DNA of 64,000 nucleotides from Paenibacillus sp. PvR098. GTDB taxonomy: Bacteria > Bacillota > Bacilli > Paenibacillales > NBRC-103111. The DNA lies in contig NZ_JAFIBU010000001.1 in the NCBI RefSeq assembly GCF_017833255.1, positions 1,922,001 through 1,986,000 on the forward strand, written 5' to 3'. A program made the position numbers and the translations under genes. The notes beneath the pieces were generated by a model that searched no databases, was not told the origin of the DNA, and worked only from the letters and a program-made list of their open reading frames with translations. Shown piece after piece: positions 53,306-61,557 of this stretch; position 1 is the first letter of the stretch; every line of letters starts with the position of its first letter.

Positions 53306-54943
53306 TCATATTTGATTGTTTAAAATATCCTGTATCTTCAGTCCGATATGCAGCTTCAAACGCTCTTCCGCATCATGAATTCCGCAGCCAGTCAGCTGCT
53401 CGATTTTTTGCAGCCGGTATTTTAGCGTATTTACGTGGATAAACAATTTATCGGCCGTATCCGATAACGCACAATGATTTTTAAAGTAAGTACAAAGCGT
53501 CTCCATCAGACGGGATTGATTACTGTCGTCATATTCGACCAGCTTTCCAACCGATTCGGAGTACAGAGCCTGTAATTCTTCCCGGTCATGGAATTGGCCG
53601 AGAATCCGGTAAATGCCTAAATCATCAAAATGAACCGATTTGTTCGTTCCCCATATTTGCTTACCTAATTGAACCGCATTCACTGCTTCCCGATAACTGG
53701 AATGGATCCCTTTAATTCCGTGAGCATATCGGCCAATTCCGATCGTAAAGTAAATGTCCGGAAATTCCCATCTTAATCGCTTCAGCACCATATCCGTAAA
53801 GGCGACGATGCGTCCTTTGCTATGGCCTTCATTCTCATCGACAGGATACAGTACGATAAGGGCATCCTTCCTTAACCCAATAATGGTGCCTTTGCTATAT
53901 AAGCTTAAAATGTGATCCATCTTTCGCAGCAGTCTCATTTTATATTTTTGAAGCAGAACCGCATCGTTATGATGACTCTCCGCCATAGCTGCCTTATCAA
54001 AGTCAATCACCAGCACCTGATAATTTTTCGTTAGATCCCAACCGAATTTTCTGGCCTTGGCCATGACTTCTTCCCCATCCTTGGCAACACCCAATAAAAT
54101 ATCGGTTAAAACATCATCCTTGTAGGTCTGCTCTACATCGACTTTTGTTTTTTCTTTCAAAAATTCCAATGCCAGTAAGGGGATGACCCGTTCCAATATA
54201 ACAAAGTCCTTCTCACGAAACGGTTGGGTCGTTTGCCAGCAAGTTACATATCCATATAATTCTTCATTAAGCAATAAAGGCGTCACAATGCTTTGGATTT
54301 CCTTATGGTTTAAAGTCCGGTTCATACGGATAGAACGCTTTGACGCTTTGAGCTCATTTTTTTGATTTCGGTTTAACGGGAGAATCCCATTGTCATAAAG
54401 AACCCCTTCCACAAAGGGAAATTCCGATTCTACCGTAACCAGATTTCCAGTCATCTCCTCTACCGCTTGCACAATAGCAGGGATTCCTTTGCCCCCCATT
54501 GCTAGCTCCGTGACCCATTGAAAGAACAACTCCAGATCCTCATGCTCCGTCTCTGACTTATTTAAAATATAACTCATCAGCGGCGTCATGATGTCCAAAT
54601 AGGAAACCTGGCTATCAATCTCAATGATCGGCATATTCAACCGATTCCCTTCGGAAATGATAATTTCCGGTATTTCTTTAATAAAACGATGAGTTTTAAT
54701 CGCCAGCGCCGCACTCCCGATGTCCGAAAGCTCTTGAACCAAACAGCGTATCGCTTGTTCATCATTTTTGATGGGAAACAGGCTTGTAAGCAGCAAATCG
54801 TTTCCTTTCATCCAGCGGATCACATCAGGTACTTCCATGACGGCAATATAATCGATCTCCCGATCCAAACCCTTTTCGCCAGCTACGACCCTGCAGCGGG
54901 TTAATCCACCCACCTTCATCGCATTCCGAACGGCAATCCCCAT
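53306..54943 (-). CDS. PucR family transcriptional regulator
   Basis: A 545-residue regulator. An N-terminal PucR domain (about 1-120, with VPDVIRWMKGNDLLLTS) is followed by a GGDEF-like central region without catalytic residues. The C-terminal HTH_30 has ALSDTADKLFIHVNTLKYRLQKIEQLTG. PucR proteins control purine or related N-compound catabolism. It lies in the middle of the catabolic island and is its likely activator. GGGGTG precedes the ATG. Confidence 0.93.
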   Translation of the reverse strand: MGIAVRNAMKVGGLTRCRVVAGEKGLDREIDYIAVMEVPDVIRWMKGNDLLLTSLFPIKNDEQAIRCLVQELSDIGSAALAIKTHRFIKEIPEIIISEGNRLNMPIIEIDSQVSYLDIMTPLMSYILNKSETEHEDLELFFQWVTELAMGGKGIPAIVQAVEEMTGNLVTVESEFPFVEGVLYDNGILPLNRNQKNELKASKRSIRMNRTLNHKEIQSIVTPLLLNEELYGYVTCWQTTQPFREKDFVILERVIPLLALEFLKEKTKVDVEQTYKDDVLTDILLGVAKDGEEVMAKARKFGWDLTKNYQVLVIDFDKAAMAESHHNDAVLLQKYKMRLLRKMDHILSLYSKGTIIGLRKDALIVLYPVDENEGHSKGRIVAFTDMVLKRLRWEFPDIYFTIGIGRYAHGIKGIHSSYREAVNAVQLGKQIWGTNKSVHFDDLGIYRILGQFHDREELQALYSESVGKLVEYDDSNQSRLMETLCTYFKNHCALSDTADKLFIHVNTLKYRLQKIEQLTGCGIHDAEERLKLHIGLKIQDILNNQI

Positions 54944-55298
54944 ATGTTCACCCCATGATCATATTTTTTTGATTTGAACGTCTTCTCAGATCAAGCGATG
55001 AGCCCTGTTATTGTCGGTTTAACCAAATCCCCCCATCATTTTTGTTCATTCCATTCTTTCATACATCCTGCTGGAAAAGATATTCGCCCTTGTGTTTAAT
55101 TGGATTTTTTAATATCTTACCTCCATGTCCACATTGTGTCAACTATTGTTACATAATATTTTAATTTGTCGATTTAAACAAATTATAAATGTTATATAAT
55201 ATAACAAAATAGCTTAGTCAAAGTGTATCACCACGATGACTAAGCTATTTTTTCACTAAACGATCCCTTTCATGTACAAATCGCAGTTCACTTCGCCG
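54944..55298. other. Intergenic region upstream of the PucR gene
   Basis: A 355-bp AT-rich stretch between the PucR gene and a small ORF. It contains the terminator at 55206-55253 and AT-rich dyads around 55150-55200 that may be promoters or PucR sites. I see no gene in it. Confidence 0.4.
55206..55253. terminator. Strong terminator upstream of the PucR gene
   Basis: A 15-bp stem (AAAATAGCTTAGTCA / TGACTAAGCTATTTT) with a 15-base loop. T runs follow on both strands. It ends transcription of the small leftward ORF at 55299. Confidence 0.9.
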
Positions 55299-55484
55299 TT
55301 ATAAGGCACAATTTAATCCAAATACATTCTTAAGTTCCGTGTAATCCAAATCTAAAAGAATGCAGCATTTCTCTACTTCCATGAAGAAATCGTTTTCCTC
55401 ACTAGGCAGATCCCGAGCAACATAATACATATTAATTAAATCAAATAGCTCAGATAAAACTTTAACCTTTTCTACTTTATTCAT
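55299..55484 (-). CDS. Small hypothetical protein (61 aa)
   Basis: The ATG at 55484 has AAAGG upstream; an ATG three codons earlier is nearer to it and less likely. The protein is acidic and helical (KVLSELFDLINMYYVARDLPSEENDFF) with cysteines in EKCCILLDLD. The size is reminiscent of Spo0E-type peptides but the SxxxD signature is not there. No family assigned. Confidence 0.55.
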   Translation of the reverse strand: MNKVEKVKVLSELFDLINMYYVARDLPSEENDFFMEVEKCCILLDLDYTELKNVFGLNCAL

Positions 55485-55537
55485 ATGTATCATACCTTTC
55501 TTTAGATGGTTTGTTACATATCTTGCATAACGACCTT

Positions 55538-56824
55538 TTATATCACGTTTTTGGTATCTGCATTCGCACCTATTATTTCAATATCCGTGTCAGCATACTG
55601 AACCATAACATGCTCCAGCAAGGAGACACCTATAGCAATCTGCTCGATCGAGCTATACTCGTCTTTATGATGGCTTAAACCGTCTTTGGATGGAATAAAA
55701 ATAAGTCCAACCGGACAAAGTTGAGCCATATTCATAGCATCATGTCCGGCTCCGCTCATCATGTTCTGATAAGTGATCCCAAGGTTGTCACAACGCGAAG
55801 ATACATAGCTTAAAACGTGTTTATCCAGGATAACGGGGTCTTCGTCGCTTAAGATATTCGTTGCAATTTCTAAGCCCCGCTGCTCCTCTAATTCATAAAT
55901 TAACTTGAACAGACGGTCCAGAACGGCTTGCCTGGACTGTATTACCGTACCGCGAATCTCCAGCTTTAAACTAACGAAATCCGGAACAACATTCATCGCT
56001 CCTGGATGGACATGGCACACACCGGCTGTAGCCACCGTGCCGTGACCTTGCTCCGCCAAAGCCGCTTTCTCAAGCCCCGTAATGATTTCAGCCGCCCCAA
56101 TCAACGCATCCTTCCGCATATTCATAGGCGTCGTGCCCGAATGAGAAGCCTTACCCCGAATCGTAACCTCTAGTCGGGTCGGTGCGGCGATCCCTGTTGC
56201 AAGCCCTACTTGTACAGAGCTATTCTCTAATAACGGACCTTGCTCAATATGAAGCTCGAAGAAGACCTTGAACTCATTCCTGCTTCTATGAGCAGCTCCG
56301 ATCCCTTCTAAATCCAAGCCGACACCGGCTAACGCTTCCCGGAATGAAATGCCATCCTTGTCTTTCAGCTTTTCAAGAGATTCATGGCTGATCTTACCCG
56401 CCATGGCTTTACTGCCAATCGTGGAAACGCCGAACCGCGCTGATTCTTCACAGGCAAATGAGATAATTTCGATAGGATTTCGGGTGGTAATCCCTTTCTT
56501 ATTGAGACTGCGTATAATTTCCAGCCCTGCAACCACCCCAAGCGTTCCATCATATTTGCCGCCCTCCTGAACCGTATCCAAGTGAGAACCGCAAGCAACC
56601 ACAGGAAGATGAGGCTCCCGGCCCTCCCTCCTGGCGATGATATTGCCACAGGGATCCATCCTGACGGACATTCCTTCTTCCTTACATTTGCGAATAAAAT
56701 ATTCATTGGCCTTCCAATGTTCCTTCGTATACGCAAGTCTGGTGATTCCCTTATTCTCAGAAGCACCTATTTTATTAATTTCTTCCAGGGTGGACTCCAA
56801 ACGAGTAATTTCCAGATCGTTCAC
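55538..56824 (-). CDS. M20 family N-carbamoyl amidohydrolase
   Basis: About 428 residues, the hydantoinase/carbamoylase branch of M20. Metal ligands appear in CGSHLDTVQEGGKYDGTLGV and ACEESARFGV, then ELHIEQGPLLE. The dimerisation lid has SHSGTTPMNMRKDAL and the end has SGAGHDAMNMA and GLSHHKDEY. Relatives cleave N-carbamoyl amino acids, beta-ureidopropionate or ureidosuccinate. With PyrD/K and PyrC types nearby it could release aspartate from N-carbamoyl-aspartate. Start uncertain; GTG at 56824 matches the family N-terminus. The conserved 58-bp block lies upstream. Confidence 0.9.
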   Translation of the reverse strand: MNDLEITRLESTLEEINKIGASENKGITRLAYTKEHWKANEYFIRKCKEEGMSVRMDPCGNIIARREGREPHLPVVACGSHLDTVQEGGKYDGTLGVVAGLEIIRSLNKKGITTRNPIEIISFACEESARFGVSTIGSKAMAGKISHESLEKLKDKDGISFREALAGVGLDLEGIGAAHRSRNEFKVFFELHIEQGPLLENSSVQVGLATGIAAPTRLEVTIRGKASHSGTTPMNMRKDALIGAAEIITGLEKAALAEQGHGTVATAGVCHVHPGAMNVVPDFVSLKLEIRGTVIQSRQAVLDRLFKLIYELEEQRGLEIATNILSDEDPVILDKHVLSYVSSRCDNLGITYQNMMSGAGHDAMNMAQLCPVGLIFIPSKDGLSHHKDEYSSIEQIAIGVSLLEHVMVQYADTDIEIIGANADTKNVI

Positions 56825-56867
56825 CTCACCATAACAAAGCCTTTTTATTATTATATTTAACAAACAA

Positions 56868-56926
56868 AGAACAATCGTTGTGGATAAAGCCGAAAAAAAA
56901 TATTTTTTATTTGTCCGATCGGATAA
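56868..56926 (-). promoter_or_regulatory. 58-bp conserved upstream block, copy 2 (before the carbamoylase)
   Basis: Second copy of the block at 48098-48155, sharing TCGTTGTG, AAAG(G/C)-type and CGGATAA parts in the same order and orientation. It lies about 45 bp upstream of the carbamoylase start. Confidence 0.6.
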
Positions 56927-57013
56927 AAATGAGACGTACGTTGGTTTATGACAATTTGAAATATCTGCATCGCAACCTCAGGATTTCCGGATCAAAATTA
57001 TACCTTGTTATAC

Positions 57014-57038
57014 TTAAAAAAACCGACTTTCGTCGGTT
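57014..57038 (-). terminator. Terminator after the second ABC importer
   Basis: On the minus strand AACCGAC and GTCGGTT form a 7-bp stem with a GAAA loop, followed by TTTTTAAG. It lies 40-60 bp past the permease stop. Confidence 0.88.
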
Positions 57039-57074
57039 CGACGTCTGTTGTTCCCATTGGTTCGTTGCGTTAAC

Positions 57075-57914
57075 TCATGCATCAGGATTAGACAGACCCC
57101 ATCTCTTGATGGTGACTTTTTGGAGAAAATCAAAAACATACTTTTCAATCACGAATCCGAGAATTCCAATCGTAATCATGCCGACGATAATTTCATCTCC
57201 AGCTAACAAGGATCTCGCATTATTTATCATATACCCCAATCCACTGGCTGCAGCAACGATTTCCGCCCCTACGATATTCCTCCAGCTGGCTCCATAGGAC
57301 AAACGCAAACCCGTAATAACATATGGCAAGGCTCCCGGTAGGTATACCCGGAAAAATAATGTGAATTTCGTAGCTCCCAATGCTTTTGAAGCCCGAATAA
57401 GCGTAGGGTTAATGGCATCAATACCAGAAATCGTATTAAACAAAAGGGGCCATATTGACGCCATAAAAATAATAAAGATGATGGAGCCATCGCCAATTCC
57501 GAACCAAAGAATAGCAAGAGGAACCCATGCGATTCCCGGGATCGGATATAATAATTTAAGAGTGGACATCATCCATGTACGCATTTTAAGGGAAATACCA
57601 AGCATAAAACCTAATAATAACGCTCCGGAAATCCCCATGATAAATCCTGTAAATTGTCTTTTAAGACTAATGGCTATTTGATCAAATAAAAATCCGCTAG
57701 TTAGAACCTCCCAGCCTCGCTGCACTACTGCAATAGGACCGGGCAGCATAAATGCAGGATAAATTTGCAAAGATGCAACCAATTGCCAAATGGAAATTAA
57801 AACAGCAGGAAACCATATTTGCATTAATATATTTCCGATCCATTTCTTCATTTTCATTTGGGTATCTGTCGATTCAGGATTCGTACTCTTGGTAGTTACA
57901 GATAAATCTGACAT
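57075..57914 (-). CDS. ABC importer permease (SsuC type), second system
   Basis: A 279-residue permease with six membrane helices and the EAA loop LIRASKALGATKFTLFFRVYLPGALPYV in two parts. The ATG at 57914 has GAGGGG 8 nt upstream; a GTG three codons earlier is in frame. It belongs with the ATPase 27 bp upstream and the binding protein before it. The second NMT1-type importer in the island may carry a related compound. Confidence 0.93.
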   Translation of the reverse strand: MSDLSVTTKSTNPESTDTQMKMKKWIGNILMQIWFPAVLISIWQLVASLQIYPAFMLPGPIAVVQRGWEVLTSGFLFDQIAISLKRQFTGFIMGISGALLLGFMLGISLKMRTWMMSTLKLLYPIPGIAWVPLAILWFGIGDGSIIFIIFMASIWPLLFNTISGIDAINPTLIRASKALGATKFTLFFRVYLPGALPYVITGLRLSYGASWRNIVGAEIVAAASGLGYMINNARSLLAGDEIIVGMITIGILGFVIEKYVFDFLQKVTIKRWGLSNPDA

Positions 57915-57941
57915 ACTTAGCACCCCTCAGAAATGTATATT

Positions 57942-58721
57942 TTATCCAACGGACATATGATAATTTCCTTCTTGTTCCAACAGCTTGAATAACCTGGCTT
58001 TAATGTCCAATAGTTTAGGTTCATTGACATCTCTCGGCTTTTCTATATCGATCGTTTCATCTAGAATGATTCTTCCCGGTCGGCGCGAGAACACTAAAAT
58101 CCGGTCGGCTAATACTAAGGCCTCATCCACCCCATGGGTAACAAACACGATGGTTTTCTGGGAACGTTGATGAATCTTGATTAACTCAAGCTGCATCATA
58201 TATCTGGTTTGGGCATCTAGAGCAGCAAAAGGTTCATCCATTAGCAGCACTTCCGGGTTAGGTGCCAAAGCGCGACTTATGGCTACTCGCTGTTTCATCC
58301 CTCCTGAAAGCTGATGGGGGTATTTATCCGAGAATTCCGAGAGATTCACCATATTCAAATAATAATCCACAATTTCTTGCCTTTTTTGCTTGCTTAGGCT
58401 TTTATCCCGAAGCAGACCGAAACCAACATTATCTCCAACCTTTAACCACGGAAACAAAGCATGCTCCTGAAAAACATAGCCCCGATCAGGCCCTGGATCA
58501 GAAACCACTTGACCCGCCACCTTGACGGCTCCGCTTGAAGGATTCTCAAATCCGCCGATCATATTTAACATGGTCGTCTTGCCGCATCCGCTAGGCCCTA
58601 GCATGCATACGAATTCGCCTTCTTTAATCTCAAAACTTACGTCATCCAAAGCTAACGTACCCTCTTTTTTATCTGTCCGATAAATTTTATTTACATGGCT
58701 TGCCTGAATTTTAATATCCAT
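57942..58721 (-). CDS. ABC importer ATPase (SsuB type), second system
   Basis: A 259-residue ATPase with Walker A GPSGCGKTT, signature LSGGMKQR, Walker B LLMDEPFAALD and H-loop FVTHGVDEA. GAAGGAG precedes the ATG. It energises the permease encoded next. Confidence 0.94.
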   Translation of the reverse strand: MDIKIQASHVNKIYRTDKKEGTLALDDVSFEIKEGEFVCMLGPSGCGKTTMLNMIGGFENPSSGAVKVAGQVVSDPGPDRGYVFQEHALFPWLKVGDNVGFGLLRDKSLSKQKRQEIVDYYLNMVNLSEFSDKYPHQLSGGMKQRVAISRALAPNPEVLLMDEPFAALDAQTRYMMQLELIKIHQRSQKTIVFVTHGVDEALVLADRILVFSRRPGRIILDETIDIEKPRDVNEPKLLDIKARLFKLLEQEGNYHMSVG

Positions 58722-58825
58722 AATATTTCTCCTTCATTAAAAGTAATGGATAGGATGATTGTCCAAGCATGTTGTTAAAATGAGGATACAACAAATTGTG
58801 TATCCCCATTCTTACTTCCTTACTG

Positions 58826-59854
58826 CTATTTACCAACGCTTCTTTGAATAAAGCTTGGGTCTACTCCGGCACTCATATCCGGCGCTTCTTTGATGATTCC
58901 CTGTTCTTTCATAGCATCAACTAAAATTTGCAGCTGCTTCGATTCCGCTTCAGCCAGCACTATGTTTGTCTCTAATGAATCGTGCGTTACCTTCACGTCC
59001 TGACGAGAGAATTCTGCCAAAATTTCAGATGCCTTCTGGGGTTCGTCTTTAATAAATTGAATCGTCTTGGCATGGACATCCGTCACAGCCTGAACCAGTG
59101 CAGGATTTTTTTCGATCAATTCATTTCTTGCGATCAGCACCGAGAAATAAGCAGGACCTTCCCACATTTTCTCCGGCGGTACAAGCATCGTTGCCCCCTT
59201 ATCCAAAGCGATACTTATATACGGATCATACATTACTGCGGCATCGATCTCCCCGCGCTCTAATGGTAAATAAGTGTCTTGCGGGTTAAGCGGCACAGGT
59301 GTAATATCACTGTAGGTAAGCCCAGCTTGTTTTAATACATGCAGACGAAATTGCAGTTCATGAAGCGTCCGCCCCTGCGGCACGCCTACTTTTTTGCCTT
59401 TTAATTTTTCGACTGAATCGATAGCCTTATCCATAACTACAATTCCATTCCCGCCGGTGCTTGTACCGGAAAGAATTTTAACCGGCGCTCCGTTCGCAAG
59501 TAAAGCAACAGCCGTGGCCGTATTGGTGTACCCAATTTGCGCACTGCCCGAACCGATCGCCTCACCTGCGGCCGTTCCAGACGGAAGAGCTTTAAAATCC
59601 AATCCGCTTAAACCCGCATCCTTATAGTATCCTTGCTTATTTGCAATAAAACCCATACTTTGAGGCCAACCGGGAGCTCCCGCCACTAAGGTAAATTCGG
59701 CAGCGACATCCCCCTGCAACGTACCGGCTGCAGCTGATTTATCAGTGTTTACGGCAGTCTCTTTTACTTCGCTTGACGTATTTCCGCAAGCAGAGACCAA
59801 AATGAGAATTAGCGCCAATACGACAGTTGAAAATACTTTATAAGCTTTTTTCAT
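58826..59854 (-). CDS. ABC importer binding lipoprotein (SsuA type), second system
   Basis: A 342-residue lipoprotein with lipobox VSAC and the SsuA/NMT1 fold (ASTGGNGI-like ligand loop within SGTSTGGNGIVVMDK, then KKVGVPQGRTLHE). Paralogue-level relation to the protein at 50610-51692. GGGAGG precedes the ATG. It is the last gene before attR; 59855-60138 holds its promoter region and no gene I can support. Confidence 0.93.
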   Translation of the reverse strand: MKKAYKVFSTVVLALILILVSACGNTSSEVKETAVNTDKSAAAGTLQGDVAAEFTLVAGAPGWPQSMGFIANKQGYYKDAGLSGLDFKALPSGTAAGEAIGSGSAQIGYTNTATAVALLANGAPVKILSGTSTGGNGIVVMDKAIDSVEKLKGKKVGVPQGRTLHELQFRLHVLKQAGLTYSDITPVPLNPQDTYLPLERGEIDAAVMYDPYISIALDKGATMLVPPEKMWEGPAYFSVLIARNELIEKNPALVQAVTDVHAKTIQFIKDEPQKASEILAEFSRQDVKVTHDSLETNIVLAEAESKQLQILVDAMKEQGIIKEAPDMSAGVDPSFIQRSVGK

Positions 59855-60138
59855 AAGTACAAAACCTCCCTAAAATATAGTCCTTACATCCTCAACTCAA
59901 CCCACAACGTTCATCACCATTGTCGTTTTAACCTAATTTCGGTTTACCATTAGCCCCCCCAAAATACCCATGTAATAATAACGTAATGATTCCTTACATG
60001 TATGTTACAATAAAAAATCCATATCATCATTGTCACTTAAAATAACATGTAGTGGTATTATTTTGTCAGAATAAACAATTGACATCCTAGAACTTTTAGT
60101 ATCTATTTTCTCTTCTGTCTCATTGTGGCAACCCCAAA

Positions 60139-60146
60139 TCCATGGG
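60139..60146 (+). repeat. attR core of the yhbH intervening element
   Basis: TCCATGGG, identical to 29243-29250. To its left is element sequence (CAACCCCAAA); to its right yhbH resumes in frame. GTGGCAA occurs beside the core on the element side at both ends (29252-29258, 60125-60131). Confidence 0.9.
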
Positions 60147-60642
60147 CTCCTTTGAAAAATATATCGCCCGCAGCTTCTTTTTCTGGATGACACGCTTTCT
60201 GCGTACGAAATACGAGCACGTGGAAATCGTGTTTATCGCTCACCACACGGAAGCGAAAGTCGTGACGGAGGAAGAGTTTTTCACTAAGGGCGAGAGCGGC
60301 GGAACGATATGTTCCTCAGCGTATCAGCTTGCGGTGGATTTGATCGACCGTTCGTACCCTTCATCGCGCTTCAACATTTATCCGTTCCATTTTTCCGACG
60401 GCGACAATCTGACCTCCGACAATGAGCGGTGCGTGAAGCTGATCAATGAGCTGGTCAAACGCTGCAATCTGTTCGGCTACGGCGAAGTAAACCAATACAA
60501 CCGCAGCAGCACCCTGATGTCGGCTTACCGTAACCTGCACGACCCGAAATTTGTTCATTATGTGATTCGCGAGAAGGGCGAGGTTTATAAAGCGCTCAAA
60601 ACCTTTTTCCCGAAAGGGATGGAAGGGAAGGTGGCAAGATGA
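60147..60642 (+). CDS. yhbH: YhbH (DUF444) sporulation protein, C-terminal part of the split gene
   Basis: This segment continues the vWA-like domain of Yhb[63 protein letters not shown] and [10 protein letters not shown]. It has no ribosome site or start of its own, although ATG at 60142 is in frame. Joined to 28586-29250 through the core it gives a full 386-residue protein. The stop overlaps the spoVR start (ATGA), so both are one operon. YhbH works in the mother cell with PrkA and SpoVR in B. subtilis; its biochemical role is unclear. Confidence 0.95.
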
Positions 60643-61454
60643 ATACGGATTACATGAAGCAGCTTGAATATTCCATTGCGGAAATTACAGAGGTCGCCGA
60701 AGGCTTTGGCTTAGATTTTTATCCGATGCGCTACGAAATCTGCCCCGCCGATATTATCTACACTTTTGGAGCTTATGGGATGCCTACCCGTTTTAGTCAT
60801 TGGAGTTTCGGAAAAACCTTTCACAAAATGAAAATGCAATACGATTTCGGGCTCAGCAAAATATATGAGCTCGTCATCAATTCCGATCCTTGCTACGCAT
60901 TCCTGCTCGAAGGCAACTCCCTGATCCAGAACAAGCTCATTGTGGCGCACGTGCTCGCTCACTGCGACTTTTTCAAGAACAATGTCCGCTTCTCCAAAAC
61001 AAACCGCAATATGGTCGAGAGCATGTCCGCTACGGCGGAACGCATCCGGCAGTACGAGATGGAGTACGGCATCGATGAGGTGGAGAAATTCATCGACGCC
61101 GTGTTGGCCATTCAGGAGCACGTGGACCCGCTTCTCGTCAAGCCGTATCATCGGCAGCGCGAGGAACGCGACGCCAAACTCATCACCATGAAAGAGCCAA
61201 CGGAACGGCATTTCGGTTATGAGGATCTGTGGGATCTGGACAAACGCGGCAAACCTGAGGGCGAAAAGCTTCCAGAGAAAACGAAATTCCCGCCGGTCAG
61301 GCAAAAGGATGTCATGCTGTTCATCGAAGAGCACGCGCCTTATATGAAGGATTGGCAGCGCGATATTATGACGATGCTGCGCGACGAAATGCTCTACTTC
61401 TGGCCGCAGCTCGAGACGAAAATCATGAACGAAGGCTGGGCTTCGTACCGCTAA
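60639..61454 (+). CDS. spoVR: SpoVR, N-terminal part cut by a second element
   Basis: The ATG overlaps the yhbH stop. Residues 1-270 match SpoVR closely: [45 protein letters not shown] and [17 protein letters not shown]. SpoVR is about 470 residues, but here the frame reads Arg-stop directly after GWASY, where the family continues WHQR. The remaining 200 residues are absent from the window and a second serine recombinase follows. SpoVR is needed for spore cortex formation. A split gene repaired by excision is the simplest explanation; simple disruption is the alternative. Confidence 0.92.
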   Translation: MNTDYMKQLEYSIAEITEVAEGFGLDFYPMRYEICPADIIYTFGAYGMPTRFSHWSFGKTFHKMKMQYDFGLSKIYELVINSDPCYAFLLEGNSLIQNKLIVAHVLAHCDFFKNNVRFSKTNRNMVESMSATAERIRQYEMEYGIDEVEKFIDAVLAIQEHVDPLLVKPYHRQREERDAKLITMKEPTERHFGYEDLWDLDKRGKPEGEKLPEKTKFPPVRQKDVMLFIEEHAPYMKDWQRDIMTMLRDEMLYFWPQLETKIMNEGWASYR

Positions 61455-61472
61455 GGTGCTCACGCAAATAAA

Positions 61473-61513
61473 CTCTCTATGAACGATGAAGATCGTCTAT
61501 GGAGAGCTTTTTA
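61473..61513 (+). terminator. Terminator just inside the left end of the spoVR element
   Basis: CTCT.TAT and AT.GAGAG outer arms with an inner ACGAT/ATCGT stem around GAAG, followed by CTTTTTAA. It would stop transcription from the yhbH-spoVR promoter before the recombinase gene. Confidence 0.75.
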
Positions 61514-61557
61514 ATTTGCGTTTTCGGTTAGAAACCTTGCGGGATAGCCCCACTCTG

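Larger units (their letters stand above)
29243..60146. mobile_element. 30.9-kb skin-like intervening element in yhbH
   Basis: The element lies between two direct copies of TCCATGGG, and its excision would release 30,896 bp. It encodes a large serine recombinase near the left end (31240-32775), transcribed toward attL as in other sporulation intervening elements. Known relatives by mechanism are skin in sigK, SPbeta in spsM and the spoVFB element. No phage head, tail or replication genes are seen; instead it carries a sensor kinase, an AddAB-like module and a catabolic island. The precise in-frame repair of yhbH is directly visible; regulated excision in the mother cell is inferred. Confidence 0.92.

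Noticed and set aside
29243..60146. TCCATGGG repeats as a transposition target duplication
   Set aside because: No inverted terminal repeats or transposase are found at the ends, and the serine recombinase gives a sufficient mechanism.
60005..60193. A 62-codon leftward frame crossing attR
   Set aside because: It starts inside the yhbH coding sequence on the opposite strand and has no ribosome site; attR is created by insertion, so a gene across it is unlikely.
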